A stretch of DNA of 6,328 nucleotides from Deltaproteobacteria bacterium (lineage in GTDB: Bacteria; Desulfobacterota; G020345765): assembly GCA_030616835.1 (NCBI GenBank), contig JAUWWP010000167.1:1-6328 (forward strand). The letters are read 5' to 3'. The position numbers and the translations under genes are program-made. Below the pieces are notes generated by a model that had not been told where the DNA came from, did no database searches, and saw nothing but the letters and a program-made list of their open reading frames with translations. Below, piece after piece: positions 1-4,893 of this stretch; the stretch's first letter is position 1; every line of letters starts with the position of its first letter.

Positions 1-122
1 CTTTCAGCCCTTCCCCTTAAGGTTTCGCTTCTTAAGACCTGGAGCTGAAAGCTCCTGCCCAGGACCACCAGATAGGAGAGGAGAAATAAGAATCCTATTA
101 CTAATATCCGTGTCTTCTTCAT
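1..122 (-). CDS. ftsI: Penicillin-binding protein FtsI/PBP2 type, N-terminal fragment (runs off window)
   Basis: This is a start codon plus 40 codons on the minus strand, cut by the left edge. The translation opens MKKTRILVIGFLFLLSYLVV, a short basic cytoplasmic tail followed by one transmembrane segment (about residues 5-22). It continues LGRSFQLQVLRSETLRGRAE, which matches the pattern just after the membrane anchor in class B penicillin-binding proteins (RxFxLQV..ge..r..A). Proteins of this type are the septal peptidoglycan transpeptidase of the divisome, with the catalytic domain in the periplasm; that domain lies outside the window. The ATG overlaps the ftsL stop by one base (TAATG), implying coupled translation. 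The position directly after ftsL is the usual dcw order and supports the call. It could equally be labelled a spoVD/pbp-type class B PBP; only the catalytic part would decide. Confidence 0.82.
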   Translation of the reverse strand, partial: MKKTRILVIGFLFLLSYLVVLGRSFQLQVLRSETLRGRAE

Positions 123-427
123 TATTTAATAACAATTATCTGTTCCGGTCGAGGAAGGTTCAGGCCCAGAGTTCCCCGGGCCACCTTCTCTATTCTCTGC
201 GGGGACTTTAAAGTAGCAACCTCTAAGCGCAGTTGGGCATTTTCCTGGGAGAGGCCCTCGTGAATGGCACTGGCCTGAGAGAGCTGGTAGCCCAGTTTGA
301 ATACCCGGAGCTGCGACCAAACATGGAAGAGGGAGCTAGCCAGGAGCAGGGCAGCGGCAGTTAGGGAAAGCAGGACCGCTTTGCCTGCTCCCGATCTTTT
401 AGATTGAACTCTGGGCCTCTTACTCAT
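122..427 (-). CDS. ftsL: Cell division protein FtsL-like
   Basis: This 101-residue bitopic protein has a basic N-terminus (residues 1-16, rich in K/R), one hydrophobic segment (about 17-36) and a heptad-like stretch (about 45-75) expected to form a coiled coil. A C-terminal motif follows: SPQRIEKVARGTLGLNLPRP, then EQIIVIK. The ending (RIE..Ar..LGL..P..eQiivi) is the hallmark of the FtsL/DivIC-type family, which forms a periplasmic coiled-coil complex with FtsB/DivIC and FtsQ and activates FtsW-FtsI. Length and position (after rsmH, before ftsI) are typical. An in-frame TGA lies three codons upstream of the ATG, so no longer start exists, and no Shine-Dalgarno sequence is visible before it. 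The gap to rsmH is 281 bp and filled by a repeat element, whereas these genes are usually close together. FtsL families are weakly conserved, so the call leans on architecture and context. Confidence 0.85.
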   Translation of the reverse strand: MSKRPRVQSKRSGAGKAVLLSLTAAALLLASSLFHVWSQLRVFKLGYQLSQASAIHEGLSQENAQLRLEVATLKSPQRIEKVARGTLGLNLPRPEQIIVIK

Positions 428-489
428 CGCAATTCATATAAAGCGTCTTAAAAATCTGCGGATAATATTTCATACATCATTATGCTGAT

Positions 490-668
490 AAATTCTAAAT
501 CCCAAATCCAAACCCTAAACAAATTCAAAATTCAAATATCAAATGTTTAAAACAATCCCTTCGACAAGCTCAGGACAAGGTTTTGAGTTTTGGATTTTGA
601 TCATTTGAAATTGTTTAGAATTTAGAATTTAGTGCTTAGGATTTACCTTATCAGTGCTTAGAATTTGT
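490..668. repeat. AT-rich long imperfect inverted repeat with CTTCGACAAGCTCAGGAC core (copy 1)
   Basis: The rsmH-ftsL gap holds A-rich motifs (aaattctaaat, aaattcaaaattcaaat, atcaaatg) on the left. On the right are loosely complementary T-rich motifs (tcatttgaaattgtttag, aatttagaatttag). In the middle, at 558-579, is a 22-bp block containing CTTCGACAAGCTCAGGAC. The same 22 bp recur exactly, inverted, at 3168-3189 inside a similar element. The core contains an imperfect palindrome (CTTCGACAAGCTCAGGAC pairs CTTG/CAAG-like segments). I recall this core from intergenic repeats of many environmental bacterial genomes, but no family name can be proven here. The motif tgcttaggattt/tgcttagaattt is also repeated with a 22-bp period near 633 and 655. 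No ORF of note lies here. The outer borders are approximate. Confidence 0.75.
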
Positions 669-708
669 TCATCTTTCTGTATTTACAACACTACCCTATC
701 TATGACAC

Positions 709-1671
709 TTATTTTTGTCGTTCTATATAGGAGATGCATCTCTCTGCTGCTCGGAGCTTAGCGCTCCGGGAGCGGAGATTCTCTCTTATCTCCTCGGGGG
801 AAGGGATGATCGGCGATCTGGTCAGAACTTCCAACATCTTTTTCTTCCCGCAGATACATCGGGGTAGCTGCGGGGGGCATTTACATCCCCCTGCCCAGGA
901 CTTAAAGGACCTTTTGACGATTCGATCCTCCAGGGAATGGAAACTAATAATCACGATTTTTGCCCCTGGTTTTAAAAATTTGACGATTTCTTGCAAAAAG
1001 GCCTCCAGATTCCCGAGCTCATCGTTTACCGCAATCCGCAGGGCCTGAAAGCACCTGGTTGCCGGATGAACCCTTTTAGGATGATGTGCCCGGGGAACGG
1101 CGGAGGCAACTATTTCTGCCAGATCCTTGGTGGTAGTGATGGGATGGCCTCTGGTCCGCCGGAGGCGGATTGCCCTAACTATTTTCCTGGCCCATTTCTC
1201 CTCACCGTACTGCCAGAGGATCCTTTCCAGTTCCGGGGCCTTAAGCTCGTTTACTAAATGATAGGCTGATCTTTCCCTTCTTCGATCCATTCGCATATCA
1301 AGCTTTCCCCCGGAAAGGAAACTAAAGCCCCGGTCGGCCTTTTCCAACTGCTCGGAAGAGACCCCTAAATCTAACAGGGCTCCGTCCAGGGAAACGACAG
1401 CAAGGTCCTTAAGGAGCCTCCCGACATTTTTAAAATTATCCTGAACAAACATCACCCTCTGGCCAAACTCTTTAAGCCTGGATTTAGCAATCTCCAGCGC
1501 CTCTTCGTCCCAATCCACCCCGATCAGTCTTCCGGTAGGGGAACTGGCATTCAATATTGCCTGGGCATGACCGCCACTTCCCAGGGTTCCATCAAAATAG
1601 AGCATTCCCGGCTGGGGCCTTAACAAATTGATAACCTCCTGCTTTAGCACCGTTCGGTGATAATGGTCCAT
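709..1671 (-). CDS. rsmH: 16S rRNA (cytosine1402-N4)-methyltransferase RsmH (MraW)
   Basis: This 320-residue protein is full length for the family (about 300-320). RsmH methylates N4 of C1402 in the ribosomal P site using S-adenosylmethionine. Visible family motifs, in order, are: the N-terminal HRTVLKQEV (substituting the usual H.PVLl.Ev); SAM-binding DGTLGSGGHA (27-36); GVDWD (51-55); DLGVSS (101-106); RGFSF (114-118); and DMRMD (125-129). These are followed by the ATRCFQALRIAVNDEL block (204-219), SFHSLEDR (243-250), four cysteines in CKCPPQLPRCIC (263-274) and the C-terminal SRSAKLRAAER (301-311). It follows mraZ by 102 bp and precedes ftsL, as in most dcw clusters. The chosen ATG gives the standard N-terminus. 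The only Shine-Dalgarno-like sequence (ACGGGGT, about 10 nt upstream) lies inside the arm of an inverted repeat. No defects are seen; every key motif is intact. Confidence 0.97.
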   Translation of the reverse strand: MDHYHRTVLKQEVINLLRPQPGMLYFDGTLGSGGHAQAILNASSPTGRLIGVDWDEEALEIAKSRLKEFGQRVMFVQDNFKNVGRLLKDLAVVSLDGALLDLGVSSEQLEKADRGFSFLSGGKLDMRMDRRRERSAYHLVNELKAPELERILWQYGEEKWARKIVRAIRLRRTRGHPITTTKDLAEIVASAVPRAHHPKRVHPATRCFQALRIAVNDELGNLEAFLQEIVKFLKPGAKIVIISFHSLEDRIVKRSFKSWAGGCKCPPQLPRCICGKKKMLEVLTRSPIIPSPEEIRENLRSRSAKLRAAERCISYIERQK

Positions 1672-1681
1672 CGGTAGCTTT

Positions 1682-1758
1682 ACCCCGTTAGAAATCCGCC
1701 TGAGGCGGATAGCTCCGGCTCAGGCGGATTAGAGCCCCGGGGAAGTTCCTAACGGGGT
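1682..1758. repeat. Nested palindromic element between mraZ and rsmH
   Basis: The outer arms ACCCCGTTAG (1682-1691) and CTAACGGGGT (1749-1758) are perfect inverse complements. Inside lies a perfect palindrome with a 3-nt loop, ATCCGCC-TGA-GGCGGAT (1694-1710). A further partial copy of the half site, CAGGCGGATT, follows at 1721-1730, and gagccccgggg at 1732-1742 can pair with ctccgg/cccc segments. In the mraZ-rsmH transcript the whole element could fold into a long stem with an internal hairpin. A related string, TCCGCCGGAGGCGGA, occurs inside rsmH at 1155-1169. It looks like a small mobile palindrome inserted in the operon. It has no trailing U-run on the minus-strand transcript, so it is not a classical terminator. 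Confidence 0.85.
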
Positions 1759-1773
1759 TCATGCGATGGGGGC

Positions 1774-2217
1774 TTAAAGACCATAATTAGCCAGGGTATC
1801 GAGCTGCTCCTCCAGGGTCTTTTTCGATTTATTAAATTCTTCTTCCCACCTTGCCTTATTCCAGATCTCGATCTTATTGGAGACTCCGACAAAAACTATC
1901 TCCTTTTCTAACCCGGCAAACTCTCGCAGGGTTGGGGGGATCAGGATCCGGCCTTGCTTATCAACGGCGCACTCCTTCCCTCCCGCGATGACGAAACGCT
2001 GAAAGGCTTTAACTGCCTTTTCCGAGGAGGGGAGAGAGTTAACCTTATTCAGCAGGAGTTCCCATTCCTTATAAGGATAGAGATCAAGGCATTTGCTATA
2101 ACTGTTGGTGATTACCAGCCGCTCATCATATTTGCCGAGCAGAGTCTCCCGGTATCGGGCAGGAAGGCTTGTTCGACCCTTCTGATCAATGGTATGTTCA
2201 TACCTCCCGATAAACAT
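1774..2217 (-). CDS. mraZ: Transcriptional regulator MraZ
   Basis: This 147-residue protein has two SpoVT/AbrB-like swapped-hairpin halves. Each carries the diagnostic DxxGRxxLPxxxR motif: DQKGRTSLPARYR at residues 11-23 and DKQGRILIPPTLR at 86-98. The length is typical of MraZ (about 140-150). MraZ is a cytoplasmic DNA-binding protein that forms ring-like oligomers and binds short direct repeats upstream of its own gene, controlling the dcw cluster. The start is supported by a strong Shine-Dalgarno sequence (GAGGAGGGG, a few bases before ATG) and by the canonical N-terminus MFIGRYEHTIDQKGR. It is the first gene of the cluster, behind a clear promoter with matching operator repeats at 2251-2310. 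This makes autoregulation likely here. Confidence 0.97.
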   Translation of the reverse strand: MFIGRYEHTIDQKGRTSLPARYRETLLGKYDERLVITNSYSKCLDLYPYKEWELLLNKVNSLPSSEKAVKAFQRFVIAGGKECAVDKQGRILIPPTLREFAGLEKEIVFVGVSNKIEIWNKARWEEEFNKSKKTLEEQLDTLANYGL

Positions 2218-2250
2218 TTTCCCCTCCTCGGGTTATAGAAGATAGCTTAT

Positions 2251-2310
2251 TATACCAACCTATACCACTTTATACCACTTCTTGGTTAAAATATACAAAT
2301 TTCTACCACT
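2251..2310 (-). promoter_or_regulatory. MraZ operator: phased GTGG repeats
   Basis: Read on the minus strand there are three adjacent 10-bp units: AAGTGGTATA (2280-2271), AAGTGGTATA (2270-2261) and GGTTGGTATA (2260-2251). A further partial copy, AGTGGTAGAA (2310-2301), lies within the promoter spacer. Characterised MraZ operators are runs of about three short TGGG/GTGG-type boxes separated by about 5 bp, so the period is one helical turn. The spacing and core here fit that pattern. The three tandem boxes fall just downstream of the predicted transcription start and the fourth between -35 and -10. A ring-shaped MraZ bound here could block initiation or early elongation. The binding itself is inferred. 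Confidence 0.85.
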
Positions 2311-2318
2311 CCTGTCAA
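2290..2318 (-). promoter_or_regulatory. Sigma70-type promoter of the mraZ-rsmH-ftsL-ftsI cluster
   Basis: On the minus strand a perfect -35 hexamer TTGACA (2318-2313) is followed by exactly 17 nt and a -10 hexamer TATATT (2295-2290), one mismatch from TATAAT. Transcription should start near 2283, giving a leader of about 65 nt before the mraZ ATG at 2217. The spacer contains an AGTGGT box like the MraZ operator repeats immediately downstream. No second promoter of similar quality was found in the gap. Confidence 0.82.
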
Positions 2319-2352
2319 GAATTTTTATTGAATTTTCATATTTTTCTTAGTT

Positions 2353-2370
2353 TATTCGATATATCGAATA
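2353..2370. promoter_or_regulatory. Perfect 18-bp palindrome, candidate operator
   Basis: TATTCGATATATCGAATA reads identically on both strands. It lies 34 bp upstream of the mraZ -35 hexamer and about 60 bp upstream of a candidate plus-strand -10 for the JAB-domain gene, so it sits between two divergent genes. Its size and symmetry suit a dimeric helix-turn-helix regulator, but the regulator cannot be named. It is too AT-rich and lacks a loop and U-run to act as a terminator. Confidence 0.5.
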
Positions 2371-2430
2371 CCTAAAGAAGAGACTATACAATATATGGTG
2401 GTTAAAGAATTTTCTGAAAAATTGTTCAGG

Positions 2431-2439
2431 TGCTAATAT
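2431..2439 (+). promoter_or_regulatory. Candidate extended -10 promoter for the JAB-domain gene
   Basis: TGCTAATAT combines a TGn extension with the hexamer TAATAT. The -35 region 16 nt upstream (TTCTGA) is poor, as is common with extended -10 promoters. A start near 2446 would leave a leader of about 90 nt before the ATG at 2537, including the hairpin at 2474-2495. This is only a sequence match. Confidence 0.35.
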
Positions 2440-2473
2440 TTTTCTGGAAATTTGGCAAAAACTGTGTTATTTA

Positions 2474-2495
2474 TTTCTGCAAAGGCTCGCAGAAA
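2474..2495 (+). other. Leader hairpin upstream of JAB-domain gene
   Basis: TTTCTGC (2474-2480) and GCAGAAA (2489-2495) form a perfect 7-bp stem with an 8-nt loop (aaaggctc). The stem abuts a strong AAGGAGG at 2495-2501. That purine block is followed immediately by ATG at 2502, which opens an 11-codon ORF (MWVGFLKREVF) whose TAA overlaps the real start as TAATG. The AAGGAGG has no properly spaced start codon, so its role is unclear. Confidence 0.4.
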
Positions 2496-2536
2496 AGGAG
2501 GATGTGGGTAGGGTTTTTAAAGAGGGAGGTTTTCTA

Positions 2537-3064
2537 ATGCAGGTTTACCTGAGTGAGAATGTATTTCTGGGATTGATCCTATCGGCGATTGAGGTATATA
2601 AAAGTGAATGCTATGGTCTGCTTCTGGGACTGCGTACCAACGAGAAATTTATTATCGAGTTCGCCATTCCCTATCAAAGTGCCAAGAGGGGACTTACTTG
2701 GGCGGAGCTGCGGGAAGACAAATGGAGGATAATCACAAAGATCGTTAAGAACTTCCCCAAGCTCGATGTAATCGGGGATTTTCATTCCCATACCATGTTT
2801 GGAGAAAGCCGGGCCGATGTTTTTTTGGGTAAGGAAGACATAGAGTATATGAGTGAGAATGAACTCCAGATGGTTGTGGCAATAAATGATAAGCTTAAAT
2901 CTCAGATCTGGAACAATAATCGTAACGGAACGATCTCCGGCACAATTGACCGCTATCATTGTAAGATAGCTGCTTACTATTTGACTGGGGGGAAAAGAAG
3001 AAATCGCTTCCCCAAATTAGCTGAGATTCACTGCCCCTTCGCTATCGGTCTCGAGCTGTACTGA
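2537..3064 (+). CDS. JAB/JAMM (MPN) domain metalloprotease-like protein
   Basis: From the ATG at 2537 this is a 175-residue protein; GGGAGG lies 7 nt upstream. An upstream GTG at 2504 would add 11 residues with a poorly spaced site. Signature residues of the JAB1/MPN/Mov34 zinc-protease fold are visible: SECYGLLLG at 23-31 (the glutamate before the GLLLG strand), GDFHSH at 80-85 (two zinc-ligand histidines H83 and H85) and LGKEDIEYM at 97-105 (D101 as the likely third ligand). In the usual motif HxHx7SxxD, seven residues separate the second His from Ser. Here about 12 do, and the serine position appears to be Gly, unless S91/D94 in the same loop are used instead. Family members cleave isopeptide or peptide bonds next to ubiquitin-like or sulfur-carrier proteins, or lack activity. 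No signal peptide or membrane segment is seen. It stands alone, divergent from mraZ. The substrate is unknown. Confidence 0.75.
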   Translation: MQVYLSENVFLGLILSAIEVYKSECYGLLLGLRTNEKFIIEFAIPYQSAKRGLTWAELREDKWRIITKIVKNFPKLDVIGDFHSHTMFGESRADVFLGKEDIEYMSENELQMVVAINDKLKSQIWNNNRNGTISGTIDRYHCKIAAYYLTGGKRRNRFPKLAEIHCPFAIGLELY

Positions 3065-3093
3065 ATTAGTTATTCACGGAATATAGAAGAGCT

Positions 3094-3280
3094 AATGTCA
3101 AATGCCAAAGCCCAAAGTTCAAATGAAATCCAAAGTCCAAATGACAAAATAAAAGAAGAAAAATCTTCTTGTCCTGAGCTTGTCGAAGGATTGACATTTA
3201 GTCATTTGACATTCATTTGGTATTTGGATTTTGTCATTTGGATTTTCCCATTCATTTGGTATTTGGATCTAATCCTTTGT
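3094..3280. repeat. AT-rich inverted-repeat element with the shared 22-bp core (copy 2)
   Basis: This fills most of the 269-bp gap after the JAB gene. It contains the inverse of the 22-bp core of the 490-668 element (3168-3189, containing GTCCTGAGCTTGTCGAAG). It has a perfect 15-bp inverted pair: TCCAAATGACAAAAT (3136-3150) with ATTTTGTCATTTGGA (3228-3242). A 20-bp direct repeat, CATTCATTTGGTATTTGGAT, occurs at 3210-3229 and 3249-3268 (period 39). The left end aatgtcaaatgccaa (3094-3108) recurs exactly at 6114-6128. A hairpin transcript could help separate the JAB gene from the next. Borders are approximate. Confidence 0.8.
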
Positions 3281-3333
3281 GCACGCGGGACAATTCGTGA
3301 TGAACCATTGAATAATTAAAAGAGGAGGTTGGT

Positions 3334-4092
3334 ATGAAGAAAATTGTATTTATGATGCTGATGGTATGGGGTATTAGTGTCCCGGCCTGGGGAGGAGGGA
3401 ATGATGTCAAGCTGAAATACTTCAGCAAATTAGAAGACAAGGCACAGGAAGCGTTTAAAGATTTGAGCCGGGATCTGGGTCTGGGCCTGAACCTTATCCC
3501 TCTGGCTCCGGCCGAGCCCCTGGGCCTGAAGGGCATAGATATTGGGATTGAGGTGAGCCTGCTTGATATTGATCAAAAGGTTCCTTACTGGGTCTATGCG
3601 GTGAATGACCAGGAGCCTCCGAGTTACCTGGCGATTCCCAAGCTGCATGTCCAGAAGGGGCTTCCCTTTAGATTGGACCTCGGGGCAATCTATGCCGGGG
3701 TTCCCACGAGTAATATCCAGTTGATAGGAGCGGAACTAAAATGGGCTTTTATTAAGGGCTCAGTGACTATGCCGGCCCTGGCACTGCGGGGCTCTTATAC
3801 CAAGCTGCTGGGAGTAAAACAACTGAATTTCCAGACGCAGGGACTGGATCTGTCCATCAGTAAGGGGTTTCTCGTCTTGACGCCTTATGGTGGGATCGGG
3901 GGGGTTTTTATCCAGAGTGAGGCAAAAGAATTACCCCCTCCTTCCGACCTATTGAGTTTAGATAAAGAAAATATTTCCCTATTCAAATGGTATCTGGGCT
4001 TAAGGCTTTCCCTCGCTCTGGTAAAGCTCACCGCTGAAGTAGACTTTGCTGAGATTAATTCATATAATTTGAAGCTAAGTGTAGGCTTGTAA
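3334..4092 (+). CDS. Exported predicted outer-membrane beta-barrel protein, unknown function
   Basis: This 252-residue protein starts at an ATG with a good GAGGAGG site 5 nt upstream. Residues 1-20 (MKKIVFMMLMVWGISVPAWG) form a signal peptide with likely cleavage after AWG. The mature protein begins with a helical charged stretch (about 24-50). It then shows many alternating or glycine-flanked strands: FRLDLGAIYAG (112-122), LIGAELKWAF (130-139), ALALRGSYTKLLG (148-160), LDLSISKGFLVLTPYGGIGG (171-190), WYLGLRLSLALVKLTAEVDF (219-238). It ends in YNLKLSVGL. Such strands and a terminal aromatic/aliphatic strand suggest a small barrel assembled in the outer membrane. I recall similar uncharacterised outer-membrane proteins with a GSYTKLLG..ldlsT.G.d.siSKGF..ltPY.G-type core, possibly the DUF6588 group, but this is from memory. 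No cysteine lipobox is present. It appears monocistronic, between repeat-filled gaps. Confidence 0.7.
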   Translation: MKKIVFMMLMVWGISVPAWGGGNDVKLKYFSKLEDKAQEAFKDLSRDLGLGLNLIPLAPAEPLGLKGIDIGIEVSLLDIDQKVPYWVYAVNDQEPPSYLAIPKLHVQKGLPFRLDLGAIYAGVPTSNIQLIGAELKWAFIKGSVTMPALALRGSYTKLLGVKQLNFQTQGLDLSISKGFLVLTPYGGIGGVFIQSEAKELPPPSDLLSLDKENISLFKWYLGLRLSLALVKLTAEVDFAEINSYNLKLSVGL

Positions 4093-4094
4093 GT

Positions 4095-4114
4095 GATGGG
4101 GGGCAATACCCATC
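4095..4114 (+). other. Weak hairpin just after the beta-barrel gene
   Basis: GATGGG (4095-4100) pairs with CCCATC (4109-4114) with an 8-nt loop, two bases after the stop codon. There is no T-run behind it, so if it acts in termination it would be weak or factor-dependent. Confidence 0.3.
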
Positions 4115-4180
4115 CATAACTAATACCCGTGCCATGCATGATATTGTACTTTCATCCCCCTACTGGGTTAAAGAAATATT

Positions 4181-4253
4181 TTATTGTCCCCGGAATTTTC
4201 GGACGGGGATTCCGCTGTCGCTCCATCCCCGCCGGTGATGCCTGTCGTTAGGC
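4181..4253. repeat. Left flank of the protease cassette: GGGGACA-type inverted motif plus hairpins
   Basis: TTATTGTCCCCGGAATT (4181-4197) is the near-inverse complement of AATTCGGGGACATAATA at 4894-4910 on the far side of the two-gene cassette; the two differ by single-base indels. Next to it are overlapping inverted pairs: TCCCCG (4187-4192) with CGGGGA (4204-4209), GGGGAT (4205-4210) with ATCCCC (4225-4230), and GCCT (4240-4243) with AGGC (4250-4253). These resemble transposon-associated REP-like ends. A TTG-initiated extension of the downstream gene through this stretch is judged non-coding. Confidence 0.55.
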
Positions 4254-4276
4254 AATCGAAGAAGGAGGATGTAGAA

Positions 4277-4507
4277 ATGAGATTGAAAGAGGTAGAAGAA
4301 AAATACAGAGATGAATGGGTGTTAGTCGAAGTATTGAAAGAGGATGAGTCAGGGAAACCTACAGAAGTAAAGGTAATAGCCCATTCCAAAAATAGAGATG
4401 ACACCTATGACGCAATGAAAAAGGTAAAAGGTAAATACTCCTACCATTTCTATACAGGAAAGATCCCCAAAGAAGGGTATGCGGTTGCATTCTATGTCGA
4501 AATTTAG
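4277..4507 (+). CDS. Small protein partner of a retropepsin-like protease, unknown function
   Basis: This 76-residue protein starts at the ATG at 4277 behind AAGGAGG (8-nt spacing). A longer TTG start at 4184 exists but would translate a palindromic repeat. It is acidic/basic and soluble-looking, with no membrane segment. Features are an N-terminal helix (RLKEVEEKYRDEW, 2-14), a strand VLVEVL (15-20), a charged loop, VKVIAHSKNRDD (31-42), a helix (YDAMKKVKGKY, 44-54), then HFYTGKIPKEGYAVAF (57-72). The plan (ekY..eWVlve..  VIAHs..rd..y..mk) resembles the DUF5678-like small proteins that I recall beside retropepsin-like genes, but the family assignment is tentative. Its stop overlaps the protease start, implying coupled expression. 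It may be a regulator, substrate or chaperone of the protease. Codon use is A-rich compared with the dcw genes. Confidence 0.7.
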   Translation: MRLKEVEEKYRDEWVLVEVLKEDESGKPTEVKVIAHSKNRDDTYDAMKKVKGKYSYHFYTGKIPKEGYAVAFYVEI

Positions 4508-4880
4508 ATTTGACACCAAAGCACCAGTAATTATACTAACTATCTTATTGGAGGGTAAGGGTAACTCCAAGCAAAAGATAAGGATGGCTCTTGATACAGG
4601 GGCAACCTATACCATGATTCCATGGAAAACTGCTGAAATTTTAGGGTTAGAGCCAGAGCTGTCCAAAAAGAGAATGGAAATAATTACTGCCAGTGGAGTG
4701 GAAAAGGCTCCTTTGGTCACCTTGAAGTCTATAGTTGTTTTGGGAAAGAGGATAGAAGGGATTGGGGCTGTTGTCCATGACCTTCCACCAAAAAGCTATG
4801 TGGACGGGCTACTTGGATTAAAATCGTTGGTTGAGTTTAAATTAAAAATAGACTTTAGTAAGGGTATATTGGAGGTATGA
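4494..4880 (+). CDS. Retropepsin-like (clan AA) aspartic protease
   Basis: This 128-residue single-domain protein from the ATG at 4494 overlaps the previous gene by 14 nt. An in-frame ATG at 4479 would add five residues (MRLHS) and has AGAAGGG very close to it; the true start is unresolved. The catalytic motif is ALDTGATYTMIP (residues 32-43, aspartate D34), the D-T/S-G-A of retroviral-type proteases. It is followed by ITASGV (flap-like region) and by YVDGLLGLKSL with KIDFSKGILEV at the C-terminus. That is the standard ending (DGLLGld.L..f...iDf..g.i) of bacterial and archaeal one-domain members. Such proteins act as homodimers with one Asp from each subunit. No signal peptide or membrane anchor is seen, so a cytoplasmic location is inferred. 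The substrate is unknown; the coupled small protein is the obvious candidate partner. Confidence 0.85.
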   Translation: MSKFRFDTKAPVIILTILLEGKGNSKQKIRMALDTGATYTMIPWKTAEILGLEPELSKKRMEIITASGVEKAPLVTLKSIVVLGKRIEGIGAVVHDLPPKSYVDGLLGLKSLVEFKLKIDFSKGILEV

Positions 4881-4893
4881 GCAATAATATCTT

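Noticed and set aside
734..1257. Two plus-strand open frames (734-1048 and 991-1257)
   Set aside because: They lie antisense inside rsmH, whose conserved motifs run through the same DNA; neither has a ribosome site or a recognisable protein.
1682..1758. Rho-independent terminator between mraZ and rsmH
   Set aside because: The stems are strong but no U-run follows on the minus-strand transcript, and the genes belong to one conserved cluster.
1954..2238. Plus-strand open frame over mraZ
   Set aside because: It is antisense to a clearly conserved MraZ and shows no protein features.
2504..2536. GTG start giving the JAB protein 11 extra residues
   Set aside because: AAGGAGG is only two bases from the GTG, whereas the ATG at 2537 has a properly spaced GGGAGG; the extra residues add nothing to the domain.
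2579..2959. Minus-strand 126-residue frame opposite the JAB gene
   Set aside because: It is a shadow of the JAMM-motif reading frame.
3210..3268. Possible CRISPR-like direct repeat
   Set aside because: There are only two units with a 19-bp spacer, lying inside a dispersed repeat element, and no cas genes.
3095..3319. Plus-strand 74-residue frame in the JAB-barrel gap
   Set aside because: It translates the inverted-repeat element, giving repeated IWYLDFVIW-like strings.
4184..4276. TTG-initiated N-terminal extension of the 76-residue protein
   Set aside because: It would translate palindromic repeat DNA, and a well-spaced AAGGAGG precedes the ATG at 4277.
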